A stretch of 33,067 nt of DNA from Ruminococcus sp. Its GTDB lineage: Bacteria; Bacillota; Clostridia; Oscillospirales; Ruminococcaceae. Below are positions 7,649-15,568 of this stretch, piece by piece. Below the pieces are notes generated by a model. It was not told the origin of the DNA, did no database searches, and saw only the letters and a list, made by a program, of their open reading frames with translations. How positions within the stretch are numbered: the first letter of the stretch is position 1; every line of letters begins with the position of its first letter. The stretch spans positions 1 through 33,067 of the forward strand of contig SVNU01000016.1 of the NCBI GenBank assembly GCA_015066715.1, written 5' to 3'. The position numbers and the translations under genes are program-made.

Positions 7649-8554
7649 TTATACGTTAAGGTGTTTACGTGTACTGATTACACTTCCAAGCGCACCGATA
7701 AGTCCGCCGGAAAGTATATAAAGTACTGCAACGGTAAGTGCAATATCACCAAATTCGATAATAGTCCCCATACCTATAACATTAAGAAGATTTACTTCTC
7801 CTGTGAGAAGATCAACGAGTGCATCATAACCAATCCATGTAATGATTGTAGCGATAATACCGGCTGCAAAACCCGTAACCATTCCTTCAACGAAGAAAGG
7901 GATTCGGATAAAAGCGTTTGTAGCACCAACATATTTCATAATACTGATTTCATTTCGTCTTGCAAAAACACTGGCTTTGGTTGTATTTGAAATAATAACC
8001 ATGGAAACAATTGCAAGTGCAATTACAATTGCAGAAGCGCCCCATGTTAGAATTTCACGAAGCTCCGAAAGAACATTTACAAAGTCATAAGGTGCTCGGA
8101 TAGAGTAAATATAATCAATATTTTCAATAAGCGATACAGTTTCAGCTGTATAATCAATATTTTCAATTCTTATTCTGAATGAATCCGGCAGCGGATTGTC
8201 ATCTCCCAGTGAATCAAAAACATTTGCATATTCATCCATGCTGTCTTTCATGGATTCAAACGCTTCTTCTTTTGAATAGAATGAAATGCTGTCAATATTT
8301 TCAATCAGTTCAAGTTCTGACTGAACCTTTTCTGTCTGAACCTGTGTTATTTCAGGGTCAAGGAAAACAATTACTTCATTTTTATTTTCAATACCCCCGA
8401 TAATTGAATTTAAATTCATAAACAGAAGTATTGACAGTCCTACAAGCAGGAGAGATACAAGCAAAACGCAAAATGATGCAAATGCCATCATTCTGTTTTT
8501 CCATACATTTTCAAGACCCTGCTTACCTAAATATCTTAAACCACTAAGCTTCAT
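7649..8554 (-). CDS. ftsX: Cell division ABC transporter permease FtsX
   Basis: Membrane subunit of FtsEX, which couples ATP hydrolysis in FtsE to activation of an extracellular wall hydrolase. The 301 residues show the FtsX plan: a first membrane span at about residues 22-46, a large extracellular loop of about 120 residues (including the typical SIRAPYDFVNVLSELREI end), and three more spans at about 165-290. The start is ATG 8552-8554, with GGAGG eight bases upstream and an 11-base overlap with ftsE; four additional upstream codons are possible but lack a ribosome binding site. No transport substrate is expected. The adjacent M23 gene fits as its partner. Confidence 0.95.
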   Translation of the reverse strand: MKLSGLRYLGKQGLENVWKNRMMAFASFCVLLVSLLLVGLSILLFMNLNSIIGGIENKNEVIVFLDPEITQVQTEKVQSELELIENIDSISFYSKEEAFESMKDSMDEYANVFDSLGDDNPLPDSFRIRIENIDYTAETVSLIENIDYIYSIRAPYDFVNVLSELREILTWGASAIVIALAIVSMVIISNTTKASVFARRNEISIMKYVGATNAFIRIPFFVEGMVTGFAAGIIATIITWIGYDALVDLLTGEVNLLNVIGMGTIIEFGDIALTVAVLYILSGGLIGALGSVISTRKHLNV

Positions 8555-9227
8555 TATTGCCTCCAATCACTTCATCAAAGACAACCTCACCCGAGTTGAT
8601 ATTTATGATTCTTCCACCGAAATGACGTACTAAGTCATGCTCATGAGTTACCATAAGGATAGTAGTACCGCATTCGTTAATACCTTTCAAAAGCTCAACA
8701 ATTTCATATGAAAGTTCAGGGTCGATATTACCTGTCGGCTCGTCTGCGATAATAAGCTGCGGGTCGTTTACAAGTGCTCTTGCAATAGCAACACGCTGCT
8801 GCTCACCGCCGGAGAGCTGATTTGGGTAGGAATTAGCTTTTTCCTGAAGCCCTACAAGGCTTATTACATAGGGAACTCTTTTTCTTATGTATTTTCTCGG
8901 AGCGTCAATAACTCGTAAAACGAAAGCTATATTTTCGTATACTGTCATTGACGGTATGAGTCGGAAGTCCTGGAATACAAAGCCGATTGTACGGCGGAAC
9001 TCCGGAACCTTTCTTCTTTTAAGTTTACTAAGATTATAATCATTTACCATAACCAGACCGGTTGTAGCATCGATTTCTTTAAGGATGAGCTTGATAAGAG
9101 TACTTTTACCTGCACCAGATGAACCTACTACAAACGCAAAATCTCCGTCGTTTATAGTAAGACTTACATTATTAAGTGCATCAACACCTGTTGAATAGGT
9201 AACCGAAACGTTTTTCAGTTCTACCAA
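8544..9227 (-). CDS. ftsE: Cell division ATP-binding protein FtsE
   Basis: Cytosolic ATPase of the FtsEX complex. The protein (227 residues) starts VELKNVSVTYSTGVDALNNV and has Walker A GSSGAGKST, Q-loop FQDFRLIPSMTVYENIAF, signature LSGGEQQRVAIARAL and Walker B LIIADEPTGNIDPE, all typical of FtsE. TTG 9225-9227 is chosen as start because AAGGTG (9235-9240) lies seven bases upstream; a GTG at 9246-9248 would add seven residues without a ribosome binding site. It overlaps ftsX by 11 bases, which suggests translational coupling. A PucR/CdaR-like regulator gene precedes it on the same strand with a gap of about 60 bases and may share its transcript. Confidence 0.96.
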   Translation of the reverse strand: MVELKNVSVTYSTGVDALNNVSLTINDGDFAFVVGSSGAGKSTLIKLILKEIDATTGLVMVNDYNLSKLKRRKVPEFRRTIGFVFQDFRLIPSMTVYENIAFVLRVIDAPRKYIRKRVPYVISLVGLQEKANSYPNQLSGGEQQRVAIARALVNDPQLIIADEPTGNIDPELSYEIVELLKGINECGTTILMVTHEHDLVRHFGGRIININSGEVVFDEVIGGNNEA

Positions 9228-9286
9228 AAAGTGACACCTTCTTTCCACCGCTTTTTTACGGTAAAGTTTTTTTCTTTATTACGCAA

Positions 9287-10372
9287 TCAGAATTTCATTG
9301 GGTTTGCTGAAAGATACTTCTTGACCATAAGGGCAATCTTGAATATAATTGCATGGTCAAATTCTCTGAGGTCAAGACCAGTAAGCTTTTTGATTTTTTC
9401 AAGACGATAAACAAGTGTGTTTCTGTGAACAAAAAGCTTTCTTGATGTTTCAGATACATTCAGATTGTTTTCAAAGAATTTCTGAATTGTAAAGAGTGTT
9501 TCGTGGTCGAGAGATTCAATTGTACCTCTTTTGAAAACTTCGTGAAGGAATGTTTCACAAAGTGTTGTAGGCAGATGATAAATAAGTCTTGCAATACCAA
9601 GATTATCATAACTTACGATATTCTTGTCAGTATCAAAAACCTTTCCAACTTCAAGAGCCATCTGGGCTTCCTTGAATGAACGAGCAAGATCCTTAACGCC
9701 GATTACCGATGTACCGATACCGACATTTACTCTTGTATAGAATTCGCTGCTGAGTGTGTCAGCAATTGAGCGTGCAAGCTTTTCAAGGTCTGTTGATTCA
9801 ACGGAATCCTTGATTTCCTTGACGAGTACAATATCACTTTCTGTAATATTGAATACAAAGTCCTTGTTTTTATCAGGGAAAAGATTCTGAATTACATCGT
9901 AAGCAGAAATATCATTTGCAGAAACTATTCTTATAAGGAATACAACTCTGTTGATTTCTGCATTGAAATGAAGCTCTCTTGCCTTGATGACAATATCACC
10001 CGGAAGAACGTTATCCAGAACAACATTTTTAATAAAGTTGTTTCTGTCATACTTTTCATCATAGTACTGCTTGATGTTTGAAAGGCTTATTGCCATAATG
10101 CCTGCATATTTTGCGGCATTATCATCAACACCCTCAACAAACACTGCGTATTCCGGCTTTACTCTTGAACCAAACGGCTTGTATGTATAACCATCTCTGA
10201 TAAAAATATCATGTGAATCACTCAAATCAAGTGAAACAAATTCGTTTGTAGTACCTACCTTTGTTAAATCGCTGCATGCTATGATTGTAGCTGTTTCATC
10301 AACGACACCGATTACAGCGTTTACGGCATCTCTCATCTGATGAACAAGTCCCTGAAATAATCTGTTAGACAT
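9287..10372 (-). CDS. PucR/CdaR-family transcriptional regulator
   Basis: Probable DNA-binding regulator. The 361 residues have an N-terminal sensor-like half (about 1-130), a middle region resembling the CdaR GGDEF-like domain (VNVGIGTSVIGVKDLARSFKEAQMALEVG, about 215-245), and a C-terminal PucR helix-turn-helix (NVSETSRKLFVHRNTLVYRLEKIKKLTGLDL, about 305-335). The family includes purine-catabolism and sugar-diacid regulators, but no such pathway is nearby; the next genes are ftsE and ftsX. Start ATG 10370-10372 has AAAGGAA upstream. The intergenic region ahead contains a 33-bp dyad that may be an autoregulatory operator. The signal sensed is unknown. Confidence 0.82.
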   Translation of the reverse strand: MSNRLFQGLVHQMRDAVNAVIGVVDETATIIACSDLTKVGTTNEFVSLDLSDSHDIFIRDGYTYKPFGSRVKPEYAVFVEGVDDNAAKYAGIMAISLSNIKQYYDEKYDRNNFIKNVVLDNVLPGDIVIKARELHFNAEINRVVFLIRIVSANDISAYDVIQNLFPDKNKDFVFNITESDIVLVKEIKDSVESTDLEKLARSIADTLSSEFYTRVNVGIGTSVIGVKDLARSFKEAQMALEVGKVFDTDKNIVSYDNLGIARLIYHLPTTLCETFLHEVFKRGTIESLDHETLFTIQKFFENNLNVSETSRKLFVHRNTLVYRLEKIKKLTGLDLREFDHAIIFKIALMVKKYLSANPMKF

Positions 10373-10393
10373 ATCGGCATTCCTTTCTTTTTT

Positions 10394-10399
10394 ATTATA
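10394..10399 (-). promoter_or_regulatory. Possible -10 element of the PucR-like gene
   Basis: TATAAT on the minus strand 22 bases before the ATG. No good -35 hexamer is found at 17 bp, and the large dyad at 10423-10455 lies just upstream, which would fit a regulated promoter. Confidence 0.45.
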
Positions 10400-10422
10400 A
10401 TAGTGTTAATGCTTCTACAATG

Positions 10423-10455
10423 TCTCAATATATTACAAATTGTAACACATTGAGA
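10423..10455. promoter_or_regulatory. 33-bp dyad, candidate operator
   Basis: Symmetric sequence centred on base 10439. Outer arms TCTCAAT/ATTGAGA (10423-10429/10449-10455) and inner arms TTACAA/TTGTAA (10433-10438/10440-10445) are perfectly spaced, so 14 or more of 16 positions per arm match. A second inverted repeat (ATTGTT/AACAAT, 10462-10467/10481-10486) follows. The position just upstream of the -10 suggests a binding site for the PucR-like regulator itself. Confidence 0.5.
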
Positions 10456-10584
10456 TAATAATATTGTTTACAATCCGTTAACAATTAGCGGATAAAGTGT
10501 TTTTTTACTAAAATAATTGTGATGATTTTGTGTGCAATTGCTAAATGTTAACTATTTTATAACAAATACGCGAATGGATAAATG

Positions 10585-12351
10585 TTACATTTTTTCCGGA
10601 CAGGAAATCTTCATAATTGTAAGTGAATTTCTGAGCGCCTGTAAAACGGCCTTGCAAAGTACAAGTCTTGACTTTTTAAGCTCCGGTGTTTCAGCGTTCT
10701 TTACGCTGCATGCGTCATAGAACTTATGGAACAGAGTTGCAAGCTCAACGGAATATTTTGTGATTTTAGCCGGGTCATATGCCTTGGCGGCATTGTCAAT
10801 TTCATTCGGAAGTGCTGCAAGCTGTCTGATAAGTTCAATTTCCTGCGGTTTATCAAGAATATCAAGTTCTTCAACTGTATAACTGTCAGCAACACATCCT
10901 TCAGCCTTGAGGTTTGAAATAAGGCTGCAGATTCTTGCATGGGCATACTGAACGTAATATACAGGATTCTGGGATGACTTTTCAACTGCAAGGTCAAGGT
11001 CAAAGTCAAAATGTGAATCAGGTTCACGCAGATTGAAGAAAAATCTTGCTGCATCAATCGGAATCTCGTCAAGAAGTGTTGAAAGGGTAACAGCCTTGCC
11101 CGAACGCTTTGAAAGCTTGTATTTTTCACCGTTTCTTACTAAGTTTACCATCTGCATGATAACAATGTCAAGCTTTGAAGGCTCTACGCCAAGTGCTTTA
11201 AGAGCAGCCTTCATTCGTGGAATATATCCATGGTGGTCAGCACCGAAGATGTCAATTGCCTTGTCATAGCCTCTTGTAACAAGCTTGTTATAGTGATAGG
11301 CAATATCAGGTACAAAATAAGTTACAACACCGTTTGCACGGATAAGAACTCTGTCCTTTTCATCTCCAAGCTCGGAGGATTTGAACCAGAGAGCGCCTTC
11401 CTGTTCATATGTATAACCGCTTGCCTTGAGCTTTTCAATGATTTCTTCAACAGCACCGTTATTGTGGAGAGTACTTTCCTTAAACCAGTTATCATAAGTA
11501 ATACGATACTTTGAAAGGTCACGTTCAAGTCCTGCAATGTTTTTCGGAAGTGCAAAATCGGTAAGTGCCTTCTTGCGGTTGTCCTCATTCTCGTTCATAA
11601 GGTCACTGCCGTTTTCGAGCAGATAGTTGTAAGCATGTTCGATAATGTCCATACCAAGGTAAACATCATCCGGCATAGGGAAAGCTTCGCTGTTATTATA
11701 AATGCTTTCGCATATTTTTGCAGTATCCTTTTCACATTCATTGATAACAGCCTGTCCCTTGCTGCTGCAAAGCTGAGTATATCTCAAATTCAGTGATTTG
11801 CCGAATTTTTCAATCTGATTGCCGGCATCATTTACGTAAAATTCACGCTGAACGTCATATCCTGCCCAGTTCAGTATTTCCGCAAGACAGTCGCCTATTG
11901 CGCCGCCTCTTGCGTTGCCGATGTGCATAGGACCTGTCGGATTTGCCGAAACAAATTCAACCAGCATTTTCTTTCCGCAGCCTGTCTGAGTTTTTCCGTA
12001 GCTGTCGCCCTCGCGTATTACTGTATCTGCAATTTCCGAGAACCATCTTCTTCCAAGGAAGAAGTTGATAAATCCGGGACCTGCGATTTCAACATGTCTG
12101 AAATAAGTACCCTCAAGAGAAATTTCACTGCAGATAAGTTCCGCAATCTGTCTCGGAGCCATCTTGAACGCCTTTGCGCATACCATTGCAGTATTAACTG
12201 CGAAGTCACCATGACTTTTGTCTGCCGGAATTTCAACTCTGAAATCCGGAAGCGGTTCAGCCGGAGCCTTTCCTTCAGCCACCAGTCTGCCCAGAGCGTT
12301 TAAAATAATTTCCCTTAGCTGCCCGGAAGCAAGCTTTGTTAAGTTTGCCAT
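10585..12351 (-). CDS. argS: Arginine-tRNA ligase
   Basis: Class I aminoacyl-tRNA synthetase that charges tRNA-Arg. The 588 residues match the family length. The N-terminal domain is followed by the HIGH-type motif in VSANPTGPMHIGNARGG (about 135-150), a KMSKS-type loop KLSKRSGKAVTL (about 413-425), and a DALR anticodon-binding C-terminus with NPVYYVQYAHARICSL and SVKNAETPELKKSRLVLCKAV. Start ATG 12349-12351 has AAAGGTATGG upstream. It is the last gene of a ddl-murI-DUF1934-argS run; the DUF1934-argS pairing is also seen in Bacillus (ywiB-argS). I see no clear terminator after the stop codon. Confidence 0.97.
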   Translation of the reverse strand: MANLTKLASGQLREIILNALGRLVAEGKAPAEPLPDFRVEIPADKSHGDFAVNTAMVCAKAFKMAPRQIAELICSEISLEGTYFRHVEIAGPGFINFFLGRRWFSEIADTVIREGDSYGKTQTGCGKKMLVEFVSANPTGPMHIGNARGGAIGDCLAEILNWAGYDVQREFYVNDAGNQIEKFGKSLNLRYTQLCSSKGQAVINECEKDTAKICESIYNNSEAFPMPDDVYLGMDIIEHAYNYLLENGSDLMNENEDNRKKALTDFALPKNIAGLERDLSKYRITYDNWFKESTLHNNGAVEEIIEKLKASGYTYEQEGALWFKSSELGDEKDRVLIRANGVVTYFVPDIAYHYNKLVTRGYDKAIDIFGADHHGYIPRMKAALKALGVEPSKLDIVIMQMVNLVRNGEKYKLSKRSGKAVTLSTLLDEIPIDAARFFFNLREPDSHFDFDLDLAVEKSSQNPVYYVQYAHARICSLISNLKAEGCVADSYTVEELDILDKPQEIELIRQLAALPNEIDNAAKAYDPAKITKYSVELATLFHKFYDACSVKNAETPELKKSRLVLCKAVLQALRNSLTIMKISCPEKM

Positions 12352-12409
12352 GAATTAAACCATACCTTTCTTTATAAAAGCAGGAATTTCTGCTTTAAGT
12401 ATTTATAGA

Positions 12410-12835
12410 TTATTTTTCCGTTTTTACGCTGACGATGATTTCATTGTCAGACATATAGCTTGAATTTATATCAAGTGTATATTTCATATGAAGGGTTCCG
12501 CCGTTTTTGTCAAGATTATTTTTAATAAAGTGTGTGTATACTCCTATATCCATTGAACCATATGGGGTGTTGTACTGACAGTGATGCTTTTTTCCGGTTT
12601 CAATTATAAGGTCGGAGCTTGCACTGCCTGTTCTTATAACAGAAGCATATCTGTCAGCCTTTACGGAAATTTCGGTAACAGCACCTTTAAAGCCGGTAGC
12701 TTCGGAATCCTCGTATGAAATATAGAAGGAATCCTCCTTTATTTTAAAATTACCCTTTGTCAGAAGCTCAGTTTCGGTTTTTTCGTTATATACCGACTGG
12801 ATACTTTTCATATTTATAATAGCATTGTTTTTCAA
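12410..12835 (-). CDS. DUF1934 (YwiB-like) beta-barrel protein
   Basis: Small protein of about 141 residues of the DUF1934/YwiB family, predicted to form a lipocalin-like beta-barrel; its role is unknown. Visible family features are the repeated strands (LLTKGNFKIKEDSFYISYEDSEATGFKG), the central strand region with HHCQYNTPYGSMDIGVYTH, and the last strands MKYTLDINSSYMSDNEIIVSV. The frame opens with TTG 12839-12841, overlapping the murI stop, but TTG 12833-12835 has GGGAG at a proper distance and is used here. It lies immediately before argS, a conserved neighbour in Firmicutes. Confidence 0.82.
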   Translation of the reverse strand: MKNNAIINMKSIQSVYNEKTETELLTKGNFKIKEDSFYISYEDSEATGFKGAVTEISVKADRYASVIRTGSASSDLIIETGKKHHCQYNTPYGSMDIGVYTHFIKNNLDKNGGTLHMKYTLDINSSYMSDNEIIVSVKTEK

Positions 12836-12837
12836 TT

Positions 12838-13647
12838 TCAATCTCCCAAGCTGCAGCTGAATACATCGCCGTTTACCGGATGCCCAAGGAAGTTTCCGGC
12901 GTTTTCCTCAAAAAGCGATACGCTGTCGCTGACATAAAATGTGTTTTTGCCTTTTTCCTCCCTGTCGGACAGAAGATTTTTTTCAATCAGGCTGTTGTAG
13001 GCGTATTTTGCCGCCTCTGCACCGGATGAAATAAGAGTAACGTCAGGACCTGCAATATCTGCAATAATGTCTCTGATGACAGGGTAGTGGGTGCATCCAA
13101 GAATAAGTGTATCAACATTTTCTCTGATAACAGGTTCAAGATATTCCTTTGCGGCAAGAATTGTAATCTGGTTATCACGCTGTATATATCCGTTTTCAAC
13201 CAGATGAACAAATAGCGGACAGGCACTTCCGATAACCTTTACATGAGGATTTACGGATTTTATTGCTTTTGCGTAGTATCCGCTTTTTATTGTTGCCGGA
13301 GTTCCGATAACGCCGATTCTGTTGTTCCGTGTGGCAGCACATGCCGCCTGAACTGCGGGATGAATAACACCTGTAAACGGCAAATCACCGGCAAGTGAGC
13401 TGGTGCCCACAACAGAGCTTACAGTTCCGCAGGCTGCAATTATCATTTTGATTTTATGCTTTTTTAAAAATTCAACATCCTGCTGTGCATATTTAAGCAC
13501 CGTTTCACGGCTTCTGCTGCCATAAGGCACTCTTGCAGTATCACCGAAATAGATGATATCCTCATTCGGCAGGAGGGTATTAAGCTCCTTTACAGCTGTA
13601 AGTCCGCCCATTCCCGAATCGAAAACCCCGATAGCGTAATTTTTCAT
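12838..13647 (-). CDS. murI: Glutamate racemase
   Basis: Converts L-glutamate to D-glutamate for peptidoglycan precursors. The 269 residues include FDSGMGGLTA (Asp10, Ser11), the YFGDTARVPYG segment, the first catalytic cysteine in AACGTVSS (Cys73) and the second in LGCTHYPV (Cys185). The usual CNT(A/S) motif after Cys73 is CGT here, replacing the commonly conserved Asn with Gly; I believe this variant occurs in other Clostridia. Start ATG 13645-13647 has CCGGAGG upstream. It follows ddl by 33 bases, so both D-amino-acid functions of wall synthesis are probably co-expressed. Confidence 0.95.
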   Translation of the reverse strand: MKNYAIGVFDSGMGGLTAVKELNTLLPNEDIIYFGDTARVPYGSRSRETVLKYAQQDVEFLKKHKIKMIIAACGTVSSVVGTSSLAGDLPFTGVIHPAVQAACAATRNNRIGVIGTPATIKSGYYAKAIKSVNPHVKVIGSACPLFVHLVENGYIQRDNQITILAAKEYLEPVIRENVDTLILGCTHYPVIRDIIADIAGPDVTLISSGAEAAKYAYNSLIEKNLLSDREEKGKNTFYVSDSVSLFEENAGNFLGHPVNGDVFSCSLGD

Positions 13648-13680
13648 ATTTTTCCTCCGGTTAAAGCCTGAAGGCTGTTA

Positions 13681-14754
13681 TTAATAGTTTCTGTCAGCAT
13701 TGTCAATTGCCTGTTCAATGAGCTTATCAATGAGGTAGCTGTAAGTCATTCCAAGGTCTTCCATAAGCTTCGGATACATGCTGATTGCGGTAAAGCCCGG
13801 CATTGTATTGATTTCGTTGAGTATGATTTCTCCGTCATCTGTCAGGAAAAAGTCAACTCTTGCAAGTCCCTTGCAGCCCATAGCCTTGTATGCTTCAATT
13901 GCAGTTTCTCTTATTTTCTTTACGTTATCATCTGAAATTCTTGCAGGAATGTGAAGATTTACGGAGTTGTTTATATATTTTGATTCATAATCGTAAAAAT
14001 CATTGCTTTTGCCGATTTCACCCACAAATGAGGCAAATGGGTTATCATAACCGAAAACAGCAACTTCAAGTTCTCTGCCGCTGATAAATTCTTCAATAAC
14101 AACCTTATTGTCATGTGAAAACGCAATTTTTACAGCTTCCTTCAGTGAATTGATGTCCTCAGCCTTGTTGATTCCGATGGATGAACCGCTGTTTGCAGGC
14201 TTTACAAATAGAGGGAAACCAAGCTCATCGGCAATGCTTTTGCATTCCTTGTCAAGATGATTGATGTTTCTGTGTGTGAGCATTCTCCATCTGGCTGTTT
14301 TAATATTGTTGTATTCAAGGATTGAGTGAGTATGCGCCTTATCCATGCATGAAGCGGAGGCCAAGAGTCCGCAGCCTACATAAGGAATTCTTGCAAGGTC
14401 TAAAAGTCCCTGAATAGTACCGTCCTCACCGTTTTTGCCATGAAGCACTGGGAAAACAACGTCGAACTTCTTGAATGTTGCTTCGCCGTTTTCAATGATT
14501 ATAAGTCCCTTGTGGAGAGGGTCAGGGGAGATTACCGCTGATGTGCAGTCGGAATCCTTTTCCCATTCGCCGCTGGCAATATTGCTTATATCGCCCGGAT
14601 AATAAAGCCAGCGTCCTTTTTTTGTGATGCCTACACAGCTTACCTGATATTTGTCCTTAGGCATGTTTTCGATAACGTTTGTTGCGGAAATAAGCGAAAT
14701 ATCGTGTTCGCTTGAAGCACCGCCGAAGATGACAAGAACTTTGATTTTTGACAT
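13681..14754 (-). CDS. ddl: D-alanine-D-alanine ligase
   Basis: ATP-grasp enzyme that joins two D-Ala for the peptidoglycan stem. The protein (357 residues from the chosen start) shows VIFGGASSEHDISL at the N-terminus, PVLHGKNGEDGTIQG, PLFVKPANSGSSIGI in the ATP-grasp core, and ILNEINTMPGFT near the end. The omega-loop reads YDYESKY, whose Tyr is typical of D-Ala-D-Ala rather than D-Ala-D-lactate ligases. Start ATG 14752-14754 has AGGAG seven bases upstream; the 11 extra upstream codons lack a ribosome binding site. First gene of the ddl-murI-DUF1934-argS run, with its own promoter. Confidence 0.95.
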   Translation of the reverse strand: MSKIKVLVIFGGASSEHDISLISATNVIENMPKDKYQVSCVGITKKGRWLYYPGDISNIASGEWEKDSDCTSAVISPDPLHKGLIIIENGEATFKKFDVVFPVLHGKNGEDGTIQGLLDLARIPYVGCGLLASASCMDKAHTHSILEYNNIKTARWRMLTHRNINHLDKECKSIADELGFPLFVKPANSGSSIGINKAEDINSLKEAVKIAFSHDNKVVIEEFISGRELEVAVFGYDNPFASFVGEIGKSNDFYDYESKYINNSVNLHIPARISDDNVKKIRETAIEAYKAMGCKGLARVDFFLTDDGEIILNEINTMPGFTAISMYPKLMEDLGMTYSYLIDKLIEQAIDNADRNY

Positions 14755-14831
14755 GTTTCTACTCCTTAAAAGGTTGTTTGACTGCAAAGGCTGAATCGTT
14801 TGAACCTGCAGTATTAATTATGTATCACTAT

Positions 14832-14860
14832 ATTTTAACATATTCTACAAAAAACTTCAA
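14832..14860 (-). promoter_or_regulatory. Sigma-A promoter of ddl-murI-argS run
   Basis: Read on the minus strand: -35 TTGAAG (14855-14860), 17 bp, -10 TAAAAT (14832-14837), about 75 bases upstream of ddl. Confidence 0.6.
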
Positions 14861-14982
14861 GTATTTTTTCTGCGATTTTGCGAATTTATTGATAATTTTT
14901 TAAAAAATACTTTTTAAAATTGCCGTTATACTATATATATTACGGAAAAATAAAAAGTTTCACAAAAATAATATTTTTATAC
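14861..14982. other. AT-rich spacer between divergent promoters
   Basis: No ORF or RNA motif is seen between the ddl and rpmG promoters. It contains an AT-only inverted repeat (TTTTAAAAA near 14897 and its complement near 14910). Confidence 0.45.
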
Positions 14983-15011
14983 TTGACTTTTGGAAAAATG
15001 CATGGTATAAT
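14983..15011 (+). promoter_or_regulatory. Sigma-A promoter of rpmG-secE-nusG-rplKA
   Basis: -35 TTGACT (14983-14988), 17-bp spacer, -10 TATAAT (15006-15011). It drives a leader of about 110 bases before rpmG. Confidence 0.8.
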
Positions 15012-15013
15012 AT

Positions 15014-15118
15014 GAGTACCTCTTTTAGGGGTGTATTTTTTTGTATTAAAATATTTCCCTGAACTGAGGGAGGCAAACTAATTATTTTCCGTAATAAAAC
15101 GGAAAAATTTCGTCAGGA
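15014..15118 (+). other. Structured 5' leader of rpmG operon
   Basis: Three small hairpins lie between the promoter and the Shine-Dalgarno. The first (ACCTC/GGGGT, about 15017-15031) is closely followed by seven T. The second is CCCT/AGGG near 15057-15070. The third is ACGGAAAA at 15099-15106 pairing with 15085-15092. I recognise no named riboregulator; the first hairpin plus T-run could cause early termination. Confidence 0.35.
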
Positions 15119-15127
15119 GGTGCCGGT

Positions 15128-15277
15128 ATGCGAGTAAAGGTTACTTTAGCTTGTACAGAATGCAAGCAGCGCAATTATTGTACGAAGAAGAACAAGAAGA
15201 ATGACCCTGACAGACTTGAAATGAACAAGCATTGCAAGTTCTGCAAGAAGCACACTCTTCACAAGGAAACAAAGTAA
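15128..15277 (+). CDS. rpmG: 50S ribosomal protein L33
   Basis: A 49-residue ribosomal protein of the large subunit. It has two Cys pairs (CTEC near residues 9-12 and CKFC near 36-39), the zinc-binding form of L33, with the family pattern [22 protein letters not shown]. Start ATG 15128-15130 has CAGGAGGT seven bases upstream; stop TAA 15275-15277. It heads the rpmG-secE-nusG-rplK-rplA operon, the common order in Firmicutes, and is 12 bases before secE. Confidence 0.96.
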   Translation: MRVKVTLACTECKQRNYCTKKNKKNDPDRLEMNKHCKFCKKHTLHKETK

Positions 15278-15289
15278 TGGAGGTCTGTT

Positions 15290-15538
15290 ATGTCAAAGGA
15301 AGAAAAGACTAAAGAAAAGAAGACCTCGGACAAGTCAAAGAAGAAAAAGCAGAACAGAATTGTTAAATGGTTCAAGGACTTAAAAAGCGAATTCAAAAAG
15401 GTTACATGGCCGACAAAGAAAAAGGTTATCAACAATACAAGCGTTGTACTTGTTACTATGGTAATCGCAAGCGCTTTTGTTGGTGGTCTTGATTACGGTC
15501 TGCTCAAGTTTTTCAGCTTTATTCTTGGCTTGGAGTAA
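15290..15538 (+). CDS. secE: Preprotein translocase subunit SecE
   Basis: Small essential subunit of the SecYEG channel. The 82 residues have a long Lys-rich cytosolic N-terminus (residues 1-35), the conserved amphipathic helix FKDLKSEFKKVTWPTKKKV (about 38-56), and one membrane span (VVLVTMVIASAFVGGLDYGL). Start ATG 15290 with TGGAGG upstream. It lies between rpmG and nusG, the standard position. Confidence 0.96.
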   Translation: MSKEEKTKEKKTSDKSKKKKQNRIVKWFKDLKSEFKKVTWPTKKKVINNTSVVLVTMVIASAFVGGLDYGLLKFFSFILGLE

Positions 15539-15568
15539 GTGAACTTGAACTTTTAAGGAGGATTTAAA

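Noticed and set aside
13681-14754. VanA/VanB-type D-Ala-D-lactate ligase
   Set aside because: The omega-loop YDYESKY has the Tyr typical of D-Ala-D-Ala ligases, and no van genes are nearby.
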